Source: Vreelandella sp042466685 (lineage in GTDB: Bacteria; Pseudomonadota; Gammaproteobacteria; Pseudomonadales; Halomonadaceae). From it: a stretch of DNA of 64,000 nucleotides. The stretch spans positions 4,774,001 to 4,838,000 of the forward strand of contig NZ_CP170448.1 of NCBI RefSeq assembly GCF_042466685.1, read 5' to 3'. Positions 42,523 to 51,265 of this stretch are shown in pieces. Position 1 is the first letter of the stretch. Each line of letters opens with the position of its first letter. The notes below the pieces were generated by a model that was given only the letters and a program-made list of their open reading frames with translations, was not told the origin of the DNA and did not search any database. The position numbers and the translations under genes are program-made.

Positions 42523-44423
42523 CCGTTAACTACCTCAGCTGCAGCGACTAATCGGCGCTTTTTTAGATGCACCAGCAAAATAGAGACGGCCGCCGGGGTG
42601 ACGCCTGAAATCCGTGCCGCATGGGCAAGCGTTTCTGGCCGCGCTTCAGCCAGCTTTTGGCGAATTTCGTTAGATAAGCCTTCCACTTTCAAATAATCCA
42701 GTTCCGCAGGCAGTGGCGTGGCTTCGTGGCGCTTGAGCTTATCGATCTCATGCTGCTGGCGATCAATATAGCCTTGATACTTAGCCTGAATCTGTACCTG
42801 CTCGGCGACTGCCGGGTCAGTGACCAGGGCGCCCTCGATACCGGGCAGATTGGTCAAATCGCTGTAATTGAGTTCAGGACGTTTTAGCAGATCGCTCAAC
42901 CGATACTCGCGGGTAAGGGGTGCACCGGTTTTTTCCGCCACTTGTTCTGCCGCTGGGCTCCCCGGCTGTATCCACAGGGTGCTCAGCCGCGCGGTTTCTT
43001 GCTCAATAGCTTCGCGTTTTTGGCTAAACGCTGCCCAGCGAGCGTCGTTAACCAGGCCCAGCTCACGACCTGTTTCGGTCAAGCGCAGATCGGCGTTGTC
43101 TTCCCGTAGCAGCAAGCGGTACTCCGCACGAGAAGTAAACATGCGATAGGGCTCTTTGGTACCCATGGTAATCAGGTCATCGACGAGTACACCAAGATAG
43201 GCTTCATCGCGGCGGGGATACCAGACATCCAGCTCCATAGAGCGACGGGCGGCATTCAGGCCCGCCAGCAAACCTTGCGCACCGGCTTCTTCATAGCCGG
43301 TGGTGCCGTTGATCTGGCCGGCAAAAAACAGGTTGTGGATAAATTTGGTTTCCAGCGAGTGTTTTAAGTCCCGTGGATCAAAAAAGTCGTACTCAATGGC
43401 GTAACCAGGCCGGGTGATATGGGCGCTTTCCAAGCCTTTGATGGAACGGACCACCTGAATCTGCACGTCAAAGGGCAGCGAAGTCGAAATACCGTTGGGG
43501 TAGAGCTCGTGAGTATCCAGTCCTTCCGGTTCGATAAACACCTGGTGGCTGGATTTATCGGCAAAGCGATGAACCTTGTCCTCAATTGATGGGCAGTAAC
43601 GCGGGCCGATCCCTTCAATCACACCCGAGTACATCGGCGAACGATCAAGGTTGGCCAGAATTAGATCGTGGGTGTGCTGATTGGTGTGAGCAATGTGGCA
43701 ACTCACTTGCTGAGGGTGCATTTCCCGCGATCCCAGGTAGGACATCACCGGCGTCGGGCTATCACCTGGTTGCTCTTCCAACTGAGAAAAATCCACTGTC
43801 TTGGCATCAATCCGTGGTGGCGTGCCAGTTTTTAGGCGGTCAACACGAAACGGCAAAGCGCGCAGCCGTTCGGCCAGCGCGTTAGAAGGCGGATCACCGG
43901 CGCGGCCACCCTTGCTTTGATCCAAACCAATGTGAATCACGCCACCCAAAAACGTGCCAGTACACAGCACGACGCTGTCAGCATGGAAACGAATACCGGT
44001 TTCCGTGACAACTCCCCGGACGGTGTCGTTATCCACAATCAGATCGCCAGCGGCCTGCTGGAAAATCGTCAAGTTGGGCTGGTTTTCCAGCATTCCGCGG
44101 ATAGCTGATTTGTAGCGTATACGGTCAGCCTGGGCACGGGTTGCCCGAACGGCGGGCCCTTTGCTGGCATTGAGCACGCGAAACTGGATGCCACCCAAAT
44201 CCGTGGCAAGCCCCATGGCGCCGCCCAATGAATCAATTTCCTTGACCAAGTGACTTTTGCCGATACCGCCGATCGCGGGGTTACACGACATTTGGCCCAG
44301 GGTTTCGATGTTGTGGGTGAGCAGCAGGGTCTGACAGCCCATGCGAGCAGAGGCCAATGCGGCTTCAGTTCCCGCATGGCCACCGCCGATGACAATCACG
44401 TCAAAGCGGTCGGGGTAATTCAA
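42519..44423 (-). CDS. mnmG: tRNA uridine 5-carboxymethylaminomethyl modification protein MnmG
   Basis: The 634-residue FAD protein starts with FDVIVIGGGHAGTEAALASARMG and has the conserved CNPAIGGIGKSHLVKEIDSLGG block and TGYEEAGAQGLLAGLNAA. With MnmE it forms the cmnm5 group at wobble uridine of several tRNAs. The gene starts the group mnmG-rsmG-parA-parB that normally flanks the chromosomal origin. Its upstream region holds DnaA boxes. Confidence 0.98.
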   Translation of the reverse strand: MNYPDRFDVIVIGGGHAGTEAALASARMGCQTLLLTHNIETLGQMSCNPAIGGIGKSHLVKEIDSLGGAMGLATDLGGIQFRVLNASKGPAVRATRAQADRIRYKSAIRGMLENQPNLTIFQQAAGDLIVDNDTVRGVVTETGIRFHADSVVLCTGTFLGGVIHIGLDQSKGGRAGDPPSNALAERLRALPFRVDRLKTGTPPRIDAKTVDFSQLEEQPGDSPTPVMSYLGSREMHPQQVSCHIAHTNQHTHDLILANLDRSPMYSGVIEGIGPRYCPSIEDKVHRFADKSSHQVFIEPEGLDTHELYPNGISTSLPFDVQIQVVRSIKGLESAHITRPGYAIEYDFFDPRDLKHSLETKFIHNLFFAGQINGTTGYEEAGAQGLLAGLNAARRSMELDVWYPRRDEAYLGVLVDDLITMGTKEPYRMFTSRAEYRLLLREDNADLRLTETGRELGLVNDARWAAFSQKREAIEQETARLSTLWIQPGSPAAEQVAEKTGAPLTREYRLSDLLKRPELNYSDLTNLPGIEGALVTDPAVAEQVQIQAKYQGYIDRQQHEIDKLKRHEATPLPAELDYLKVEGLSNEIRQKLAEARPETLAHAARISGVTPAAVSILLVHLKKRRLVAAAEVVNG

Positions 44424-44519
44424 GAGACACCTCGTCTTGTGCCTAGCGGCACGGATGATGTGGCCAGTGCAGTCGGTTTAGACGCAGCCACCTTAGATCA
44501 ATGAGGCGGCAAGTATAAA

Positions 44520-44923
44520 CCCCCTGTGGGTAACCGTCAGGTTTTTCCACACCCCAATTCACCAAACAGCCTCTATTAATAACAACATAAATATAAAATA
44601 AGAGAAGTTCTGTAAATGTTGTAATTACTAGTGTGGACAATTTCTGTGTATAAGCGAATTATTTTAAATTATTTCAGTAGCTTATATTGTTGACTTCTAC
44701 ATGTTTGAAGACGGGAGTGCCTGGGCAGAAAGGGTGATAAGCCTGTGGATGGAATAGCGCCTTATCCACAGATGGCATTGAGCACGGCTTATCCACCGGT
44801 CAGTACCTGGGTTGTTACCGCAGGTGTGAACAACCACCGTTTGGTGTGGAGCTAACGCTAAGAGACTCTCATGGTAGGCGTGACAGAGGTAATGCTGATC
44901 AATGTAAAAAAAAATTATCCACA
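44520..44923. other. Candidate chromosomal origin (oriC)
   Basis: The 592-bp gene-free stretch 44424-45015 upstream of mnmG has the elements of an origin. Exact or near-exact DnaA boxes (TTWTNCACA) lie at 44543-44551 (TTTTCCACA), 44762-44770 (TTATCCACA), 44915-44923 (TTATCCACA) and on the other strand at 44645-44653. One-mismatch boxes lie at 44789-44797, 44632-44640 and 44825-44833. A strongly A/T-rich block at about 44575-44700 would serve as the unwinding element. The location next to mnmG-rsmG-parAB matches E. coli, where oriC lies beside gidA. No gene can be read here. Confidence 0.65.
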
Positions 44924-44934
44924 GGCAAAAAAAT

Positions 44935-44955
44935 GGCCTGTCGTGTCGACAGGCC
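44935..44955 (-). terminator. Terminator of the glnHPQ operon
   Basis: A 9-bp stem GGCCTGTCG with a 3-base loop is followed, in the minus direction, by seven T. It is about 60 bp after glnQ. Confidence 0.85.
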
Positions 44956-45015
44956 GGTATAAAAGCGTCATTCAGCGTGAATAGGCAGCTATTTTATAGC
45001 TTGGAAGGGGGCAAT

Positions 45016-45786
45016 TTAGTGTTTGAGCACCCGCGCCAGGAAGGATTGAGTGCGTTCGTGTTGAGGTGAATCGAACAGCTTTTCCGGGTGGCCCTGCTCA
45101 GTAATCTCGCCTTTATGGATAAAAATCACCCGGTCGGCAACCTCTCGGGCAAAGCCCATCTCATGGGTGACAATCACCATGGTCATGCCCTCTTTGGCCA
45201 GCTCACGCATGGCATCCAGTACTTCACCGATCATTTCCGGGTCAAGCGCTGATGTGGGCTCGTCAAACAGCATTAGGCGCGGTTCCATAGCCAAGGCGCG
45301 AGCCAGCGCTACACGCTGCTGCTGGCCGCCTGAGAGCTGGCTGGGATACTTTTCGGCTTGGTCGGCGATTCCCACCCGGTCAAGCAGGCGCTTAGCGTTG
45401 CTGACCGCGTCGTCTCGGCTTAAACCGCGCACTTTCATTGGCGCCAGAGTGACGTTGTCGATCACGCTGAGATGAGGAAAGAGGTTGAACTGCTGAAATA
45501 CCATGCCGACTTCGGTACGGATAGTTTGCAGTGCTTTAGTGCTCTTGCCATGGGGCAGCAGCTCATTGTTATCGACTACCAGGCTGCCGGATTGGAACTC
45601 TTCCAAGCCGTTAATACAGCGAATGAGTGTGGATTTTCCTGAGCCACTGGCACCGATAATCACCACCACTTCACCGGGCACAATCGTAAGATCAATATTG
45701 TTGAGTACGTGCAGGTTGCCAAAGTGCTTGTTGAGCTGCTGCATACGCACAATTGGTTGCATTGTGTTGTTCAATGTCTCGTTCAT
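45016..45786 (-). CDS. glnQ: Polar amino-acid ABC transporter ATP-binding protein
   Basis: The 256-residue ATPase has Walker A IGASGSGKSTLIRC, the Q-loop VFQQFNLFPHLSV, the ABC signature LSGGQQQRVALARALA, Walker B LMLFDEPTSALDPE and the H-loop VTHEMGF. It belongs to the polar amino-acid uptake subgroup. It follows the permease by 11 bp. Substrate specificity comes from the binding protein, which is most like GlnH. Confidence 0.93.
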   Translation of the reverse strand: MNETLNNTMQPIVRMQQLNKHFGNLHVLNNIDLTIVPGEVVVIIGASGSGKSTLIRCINGLEEFQSGSLVVDNNELLPHGKSTKALQTIRTEVGMVFQQFNLFPHLSVIDNVTLAPMKVRGLSRDDAVSNAKRLLDRVGIADQAEKYPSQLSGGQQQRVALARALAMEPRLMLFDEPTSALDPEMIGEVLDAMRELAKEGMTMVIVTHEMGFAREVADRVIFIHKGEITEQGHPEKLFDSPQHERTQSFLARVLKH

Positions 45787-45797
45787 TGCGCGTGTCC

Positions 45798-46469
45798 TTA
45801 TTGTCCTGCCAGGCCTCTGCGCTCAAGTTGGCGCAGGATGATGGAGAGCGTCCAGGTGATCGCCAGATACATCAGGGCGACCATAAAGTAGACCTCAAGG
45901 GCGGTGAAGGTGGTGGCGATGTAGATTTGTCCCTGACGTACCAGTTCACCGACGCCGATCACTGAAAAAAGTGAGGTGTCTTTGATGCTGATAATGCCCT
46001 GGTTACCCAGGGGAGGAATCATGCGCCGAAACGCCTGGGGCCAGATAACATAGCGAAACGCCTGGGTACGGGAGAGTCCAAGTGAGAGTGAAGCTTCACC
46101 TTGGCCGCGTTCAATCGACTGGACGCCGCCGCGGACAATTTCCGAAATATAGGCGCCGGAATTCACTGCAATGGCGGCAATGCCTGCGACCAGAGCGTTA
46201 ATGGGGCCGCCCAACAGTTGCGGTAAGCCGTAAAAGATAAAAAGCACCTGAACCAGAATAGGTGTGCCACGGAACACCTCGACATAGACAATGGCTGGCC
46301 AGCGCAACCAGCGTAGCGGGCTGATGCGTAACAGTCCAAAGAAGATGCCTATAAAGAAACCTATGGCCAAGCCGCCAAACGAGATCAGTAGCGTCCAGGG
46401 AATACCAGGCAGCAGGTAAGGGATAGACCCAATCGCCGCTGACCAATCAAACTGAAAATTGACGTCCAC
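45798..46469 (-). CDS. glnP: Polar amino-acid ABC transporter permease
   Basis: The protein is about 223 residues, starting at GTG 46469 after AGGAG. It has the N-terminal helix of this family (LPGIPWTLLISFGGLAIGFF), the EVFRGTPILVQVLF block and the cytoplasmic EAA loop QGEASLSLGLSRTQAFRYVI. Five or so TM helices are expected. An ORF start further upstream at 46544 would add a run of Cys and His with no family match. Confidence 0.92.
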   Translation of the reverse strand: MDVNFQFDWSAAIGSIPYLLPGIPWTLLISFGGLAIGFFIGIFFGLLRISPLRWLRWPAIVYVEVFRGTPILVQVLFIFYGLPQLLGGPINALVAGIAAIAVNSGAYISEIVRGGVQSIERGQGEASLSLGLSRTQAFRYVIWPQAFRRMIPPLGNQGIISIKDTSLFSVIGVGELVRQGQIYIATTFTALEVYFMVALMYLAITWTLSIILRQLERRGLAGQ

Positions 46470-46522
46470 GCGTAGACTCCTGAAACAAAAAAACAGATGG
46501 CAAAAACACATATGAAACGCAG

Positions 46523-46553
46523 CAGGGCCGGGGGTTGTGGCCACCCGGCCCTG
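46523..46553 (-). other. Intercistronic hairpin between glnH and glnP
   Basis: A perfect 10-bp GC-rich stem (CAGGGCCGGG with CCCGGCCCTG) lies 30-60 bases past the glnH stop with no T-run. Such hairpins stabilise the upstream message so that the binding protein is made in excess over the membrane components. This role is inferred. Confidence 0.6.
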
Positions 46554-46586
46554 TAATGGCGTTACGCTATTGCTGAGCTTTTACGC

Positions 46587-47363
46587 TCACTCTTCGCTGG
46601 GCGCTTCACCAAACCACTTGGTGTAGATCTCGTCGTAAGTGCCGTCTTCCTTCATCGCTGCGAGCGCTTCGTTGGTGGGCTCTACCCATTCGCTGCCTTT
46701 GTGGAAAACAATACCGTACTGTTGGCCCTCGTAAAGCGGGCCAACGACCTTGGTACGGCCTTCACCACGGGTCTGCGAGAAGTAGGCAACGTTAGGTGCG
46801 TCATAGAGCACGGCGTCGACGTTACGGCCTAACAGCGCCATGTACATATCGGCGGTGGCGGGGTAGGGAGTGATGTCAGCATCATCGCCTAGCTCTTGCT
46901 GAAGGAAGTCGTAGCTAGTGGAGCCGATTTTAGTGGCGACGCTAAGGCCTTCTAGGTCTTCAAGGGTCTCAACATCGTCATTATCCGCACGCACGATAAT
47001 TCTCAAGCCCGAGTCGTAATAGGGGTCAGAAAAGTCGACGACTTCCGCACGCTCTTCGGTGATGGTAGTACCGGCAATGGCGATCTCCTGACTGCCGGTT
47101 TGCACGGCGGGAATAATGCCCGAGAATTCCATGGTGGTGAGGTTGACTTCAAAACCTGCCCGTTCGGCAACTTCGTTGATGATATCCATATCGAAACCAA
47201 CCATTTCGCCGGTCTCTTGATCCATCATTTCAAAGGGCACAAAGCTTGGGTCAGTGGCCACGTTCACCGATGGCGTTTGGGCCATGGCGGCAGTGGCGCT
47301 GCCCAATCCCAGTGCGAGCGCCAGCGTTGTTTTGGTTAGGCTGAGAGGTAGTGCTACTTTCAT
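46587..47363 (-). CDS. glnH: Glutamine-type ABC transporter periplasmic binding protein
   Basis: The 258-residue precursor starts at ATG 47363 after GGGGAAA. The signal peptide ends near ATAAMAQT. The mature part has VATDPSFVPFEMMDQETGEM, MEFSGIIPAVQTGS and AGTTITEERAEVVDFSDPYY, as in GlnH. It is rich in Asp and Glu (for example EDLEGL, GDDADI), normal for a halophile periplasm. It delivers a polar amino acid, probably glutamine, to the permease and ATPase downstream. Confidence 0.9.
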   Translation of the reverse strand: MKVALPLSLTKTTLALALGLGSATAAMAQTPSVNVATDPSFVPFEMMDQETGEMVGFDMDIINEVAERAGFEVNLTTMEFSGIIPAVQTGSQEIAIAGTTITEERAEVVDFSDPYYDSGLRIIVRADNDDVETLEDLEGLSVATKIGSTSYDFLQQELGDDADITPYPATADMYMALLGRNVDAVLYDAPNVAYFSQTRGEGRTKVVGPLYEGQQYGIVFHKGSEWVEPTNEALAAMKEDGTYDEIYTKWFGEAPSEE

Positions 47364-47523
47364 AAGTTTCCCCGTGATTTGTGTGGCTGTTTGCGGGTTG
47401 CAAAGCGGTTTACACCGTCTGATGCTCTTCATAAACCGCTATTTAAGCCATTGTTGACCTATAAACCTTGGCGAGAAACCGTCAGGGCGTCAAGTCGCGG
47501 GGCGCGCTGTGAGCCAACGCTGT

Positions 47524-47877
47524 TTAGACCATAAAGGAGGCGCCACAGCCGCAAGTGGTGGTGGCATTGGGGTTTTGAACGCGAAAACGCGCGCCCGCCA
47601 GGCCCTCTTCGTAGTCGACGGTAGAGCCGACCAAATATTGGTAGGAGAGGGGATCAACCACTAGGGCAGCGTTACCAAACTCAATAACGGTGTCATCGTC
47701 GGCGACGTTATCAGCAAAGTCGAAACCGTACTGAAAACCTGAGCAGCCGCCACCGGTCACGTAGACCCGCAGTTTAAGGGATGGGTTATTCTCTTCGGCA
47801 ATCAGCGCATTAATACGTTTGCGTGCGCTATCAGAGAGCAGTAATGGGGTAGGAACAAAGGCTTCTGCACCGCTCAT
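47524..47877 (-). CDS. erpA: Iron-sulfur cluster insertion protein ErpA
   Basis: The 117-residue A-type carrier has the three Cys ligands: Cys45 (VTGGGCSGFQYGF) and Cys109, Cys111 (CGCGASF). ErpA hands Fe-S clusters to isoprenoid and respiratory enzymes. The start ATG follows GGGAGG. The promoter sits within a 12-bp palindrome. Its neighbours (argC, hem genes) are not its known partners but the erpA-argC association is found in Pseudomonas. Confidence 0.95.
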   Translation of the reverse strand: MSGAEAFVPTPLLLSDSARKRINALIAEENNPSLKLRVYVTGGGCSGFQYGFDFADNVADDDTVIEFGNAALVVDPLSYQYLVGSTVDYEEGLAGARFRVQNPNATTTCGCGASFMV

Positions 47878-47926
47878 GGGTACCTCCCGCGAGCTTTAAG
47901 AACGAATAAATCGGCATTGGGGGGTG

Positions 47927-47971
47927 ATTATGGGTAATTCCCAGCAAATTGGTCAACTATTGCTGGGAATT
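47927..47971 (-). promoter_or_regulatory. erpA promoter embedded in a 12-bp inverted repeat
   Basis: On the minus strand TTGACC (47951-47956), an 18-bp spacer and CATAAT (47927-47932) form a good promoter about 45 nt before erpA. The -35 lies in the 12-bp loop of a perfect inverted repeat AATTCCCAGCAA (47936-47947 and 47960-47971). A dimeric regulator binding these arms would cover the promoter. It is not an obvious IscR or Fur site. Confidence 0.55.
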
Positions 47972-47984
47972 AGTTAGGGAGGCC

Positions 47985-48190
47985 ACTGGTCTCTTCGGCG
48001 GCGAGGACAGGTTTACGCGAGGGCGCTGTGAACCCCACCAGGGGCGCTACTTTCGACATCTGACCGCCATGGATGGCGGAAATGCCGGAATTGTCGGGAA
48101 CATTATTCCGGCCCTGGAAAAAGACCCTCGCACCACGTTAACTACCTTGGTCAAGAAACCTTTGAGGTACCCTCTGCATGCTGATGTTTT
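47985..48190. repeat. Palindrome-rich non-coding stretch between erpA and argC
   Basis: This gene-free stretch holds several inverted repeats, including CCGCCA-TGGA-TGGCGG (48064-48079) and CCGGAAT...ATTCCGG (48085-48111). It also contains the segment GACAGGTTTACGCGAGGGCG, which resembles interspersed repeat units I associate with Halomonas and Marinobacter genomes. It may be a decayed repeat element; copy number was not testable here. Confidence 0.35.
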
Positions 48191-48197
48191 GTTTGGT

Positions 48198-49232
48198 TTA
48201 AGGCATCAGTGCTGGAGCGGTGAGTCCTGTGCTCTCGTCAAAACCAAACATCAGGTTGAGGTTTTGGATCGCTTGGCCCGAAGCGCCTTTGACCAGGTTA
48301 TCGATCACTGATAGCACGACCACCGTGTTGCCATTGTTAGGCCGGTGGATCGCCAAGCGGCAGGTGTTAATACCTTTGACACTGCGCGTTTCAGGGTGGC
48401 TTCCCGCAGGCATCACATCGACAAAGGGTTCATTGGCATAGCGCTGCTCAAAGAGTGCCTGCAGATCGCCGGGATCAGCGGTTAGCTGGCCGTAAAGGGT
48501 GGAGTGTATTCCGCGAATCATCGGCGTTAAGTGGGGTACAAAGGTTAAACCCACCGTGGATTGCTGGATATCCTTAAGCCCTTGGCTAATTTCTGGCAGG
48601 TGGCGGTGGCCCGAGGCGCCATAGGCCTTCATCGACTCGCTGGCCTCTGCAAGTAGTGAACCTACTTTAGCGCCTCGGCCTGCGCCGGTAACGCCGGATT
48701 TGCAGTCAGCAATGAGTTGGCCCGGGTCGATCAAACCCGCTTCCAAAAGCGGCAGGTAGCCCAACTGAACGCTGGTGGGATAGCAACCGGGTACCGCAAT
48801 TAAGCGTGCGTTTTTGATTTTCTCCCGGTGCATTTCCGGCAGCCCGTAAACCGCCTCTTGCAACAGTTCTGGTGCGCCGTGGGCCTGGCCGTACCAGCGG
48901 CTCCATTCGTCGGCATCGCGCAGCCGGAAGTCGGCTGACAGATCGATCACTCGTGTGCCGTTTTCGAGTAACTCTCCCGCCAGGGCGTGGGCAACGCCGT
49001 GGGGGGTGGCAAAAAACACCGCATCCATGGCTCCTAGCTGTTTGGCATCCGGCTCGCTAAACGCCAGGGTGTCGTAATGGCCGCGCAGGTTGGGGTACAT
49101 ATCGCACACCTTTACGCCCGTTTCCGAGCGCGAGGTAATCATGGCGACGTTGACCTGGGGGTGTTGGGCGAGTAGCCGCAGTAATTCAACGCCGGTGTAA
49201 CCGGTACCGCCAACAATGCCGACCTTAATCAC
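48198..49232 (-). CDS. argC: N-acetyl-gamma-glutamyl-phosphate reductase
   Basis: The 344-residue enzyme has the NADP-binding start IVGGTGYTGVELLRLL, the catalytic Cys in AVPGCYPTSVQLG and the conserved HRHLPEI. The C-terminal part (EPFVDVMPAGSHPETRSVKG) is typical of the type 1 enzyme. It reduces N-acetylglutamyl phosphate to the semialdehyde in arginine synthesis. It is divergent from the chloride-channel gene. Confidence 0.97.
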   Translation of the reverse strand: MIKVGIVGGTGYTGVELLRLLAQHPQVNVAMITSRSETGVKVCDMYPNLRGHYDTLAFSEPDAKQLGAMDAVFFATPHGVAHALAGELLENGTRVIDLSADFRLRDADEWSRWYGQAHGAPELLQEAVYGLPEMHREKIKNARLIAVPGCYPTSVQLGYLPLLEAGLIDPGQLIADCKSGVTGAGRGAKVGSLLAEASESMKAYGASGHRHLPEISQGLKDIQQSTVGLTFVPHLTPMIRGIHSTLYGQLTADPGDLQALFEQRYANEPFVDVMPAGSHPETRSVKGINTCRLAIHRPNNGNTVVVLSVIDNLVKGASGQAIQNLNLMFGFDESTGLTAPALMP

Positions 49233-49377
49233 AAATCACTCCTTGCGGGTTACGCAAAACGGTTTTCACATATTACAGCCTAAGCGGATTGCTGCACGCT
49301 GTCGAAGCTTAGCAGTCTATGATACACAAGAGAGTAGAGAGATAAGAACACTAGAACTCATCATCAGGAAGGTCGCT

Positions 49378-51177
49378 GTGGCGCGTTTTTCCCTGTCGGA
49401 TTTTACCTTAGAGAGTTTTCGTCGCCAGCTGGCCAACGTCGACGCCCTTCCACAGCTATGTGTGCTGGGGCTGGTCTCGGGCGTTATTACCGGCGCTGTG
49501 ATGGTAGCGTTTCGGCTGCTTTTGGAAGCGGGCGCCGCGCTCTACATGACCAATGGAGACCCAGAAGCGTTTGAAAGCATGGCGCCGTGGCTGCGCACGC
49601 TGTTGCCCATGCTGGCAGTAACGCTAGTGGGAGTGCTGCTGTATAGGCAAAAACCGGCGGCGCGTAAGCTGGGTGTTGGCCATGTGATCGAGCGGCTTAC
49701 CTACCACCAAGGCCGTTTTCCCCTGCGCAACTGGCTCAACCAGTGGTGGGTAGGTGTCATATCCGTCCTGGGCGGCCTCTCCGCTGGCCGTGAGGGGCCA
49801 GCGATTCACTTGGGCGCCGCGGCGGCCAGCGGGCTTGGCCAGCAGATGCGCCTGCCCAATAATAGTCTCAGGGTGCTGGTCGCATGCGGGACTGCAGCCG
49901 CCATCTCAGCCTCCTTTAATACCCCCATTGCGGGTGTCATCTTCGCTATGGAAGTGGTGATGATGGAGTACACCTTGATGAGCTTCATGCCGGTGATATT
50001 GGCCTCCACCATGGGGGCACTGGTGGCGCAGTTGGCTTATGGCAACGAGCCCGCCTTCCGTATCCCTGAGATAGCACTAGGCTCATTGATCAATTTGCCG
50101 TGGATTGTCGTGACGGGGCTTGTGATTGGCCTACTCGCAGGCTTGTTTATTCATATTTCTCGCAGTCAGCGGATTATACAGTGGCCACTCTGGATGCGGC
50201 TGGGCTTGGTAGGTGTGGCGACGGGTGTGGTGGCCTGGTGGTTCCCCCAGGTTCAAGGCATCGGCTATGACAGCGTAGCGGCAGCGCTCAATAATCAGTT
50301 GGAAATTAAAGTGCTGCTGGCGCTGATGATCATCAAGCTGCTGATTACGGCGTTAACCGTCGCAGGCGGTGTGCCTATCGGTATTATTGGCCCTGTGCTG
50401 GTGATAGGCGCTGCCACAGGCGCGCTGTTTGGTTTGTTGGGTGGCTGGCTTTGGCCAGATAAAGCCGCTGATCCGGGCATTTACGCGATGCTAGGCATGG
50501 CTGCGATGATGGGGGCGGTGCTACAGGCACCCCTGGCCGCGCTTATGGCGCTTTTGGAGTTAACCCATACGCCGAGTATTATGCTTCCTGGCATGTTGGC
50601 GGTGGTGGTGGCGTGTTTAACGTCGCGTCAATTGACCGGTTGTGAAGGGTTTTTTATCAGCACGGTGCGTTACGGGCTGCATCCGCTTCAACAGCCATTG
50701 ATGCAGGCACTCTCACGGGTTTCGGTGCCAGCGGTGATGGAGCGCCAACTGGTGCGCACTGAGCGAATGATCACCCCTGAAAAGGCCCGACAGCTACTCG
50801 AAACTAACCCTGTATGGCTGGTGATTGAGCGTTCGAGCGAACAAAAACCGGTGCTGGCGCTCAAAGCTGCTGAGTTGGCGCGCTGGCTGCTTGAACACGA
50901 TGAGGCGCTACAGGGGGAGGAGCCGCCTGGGGATGAGCTAATTGATTTACTGGAAATCCCTGGGCAGCGTTTGGAGCTGGCGCCGATTGGTTTACAGGCG
51001 ACGCTTTCCGAAGCGTTTCTAAAACTGCAGGATGACGCGCTGGGAGCGCTCTACGTAGTTCATGGCTATCGCCCAAAGCAGCGGCGTATTTCAGGTATTA
51101 TCACCCGTGGCGCCATCGAGCGTTATTACCACTACACTGATCCACGCGGCGTCGATTCCCGTGGCACCGATGCGTAA
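49378..51177 (+). CDS. CLC-family chloride channel/transporter with C-terminal CBS-like region
   Basis: The 599-residue protein starts at GTG 49378 after AGGAAGG. It has about 11-12 hydrophobic helices with the GREGP motif (GLSAGREGPAIHLG), whose Glu (residue 139) is the gating glutamate. The internal proton glutamate of exchangers (E203 in E. coli) is Val193 here (IFAMEVVMM), as in CLC channels. The cytoplasmic end (about residues 455-599) carries two divergent CBS-like segments. It would move chloride across the inner membrane; channel versus exchanger cannot be settled from sequence. The ORF extends to 49216, but that part lacks similarity and overlaps the argC start. Confidence 0.85.
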   Translation: MARFSLSDFTLESFRRQLANVDALPQLCVLGLVSGVITGAVMVAFRLLLEAGAALYMTNGDPEAFESMAPWLRTLLPMLAVTLVGVLLYRQKPAARKLGVGHVIERLTYHQGRFPLRNWLNQWWVGVISVLGGLSAGREGPAIHLGAAAASGLGQQMRLPNNSLRVLVACGTAAAISASFNTPIAGVIFAMEVVMMEYTLMSFMPVILASTMGALVAQLAYGNEPAFRIPEIALGSLINLPWIVVTGLVIGLLAGLFIHISRSQRIIQWPLWMRLGLVGVATGVVAWWFPQVQGIGYDSVAAALNNQLEIKVLLALMIIKLLITALTVAGGVPIGIIGPVLVIGAATGALFGLLGGWLWPDKAADPGIYAMLGMAAMMGAVLQAPLAALMALLELTHTPSIMLPGMLAVVVACLTSRQLTGCEGFFISTVRYGLHPLQQPLMQALSRVSVPAVMERQLVRTERMITPEKARQLLETNPVWLVIERSSEQKPVLALKAAELARWLLEHDEALQGEEPPGDELIDLLEIPGQRLELAPIGLQATLSEAFLKLQDDALGALYVVHGYRPKQRRISGIITRGAIERYYHYTDPRGVDSRGTDA

Positions 51178-51265
51178 AACGATAATTTTCAAGGCATTAT
51201 TTTAAAGACCTGATTTTAAAATCCTAGACGCACGCGAGAAGGATTCATCGCTTTAAGGAGCAACA

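Noticed and set aside
40085..44423. A parS site near parAB
   Set aside because: No GTTTCACGTGAAAC-like palindrome was found by eye in the window, so no site is reported.
47949..48311. A 120-residue plus-strand frame between erpA and argC
   Set aside because: It runs into argC in antisense, spans the palindrome-rich stretch and has no ribosome site or motif. The stretch is better read as non-coding repeats.
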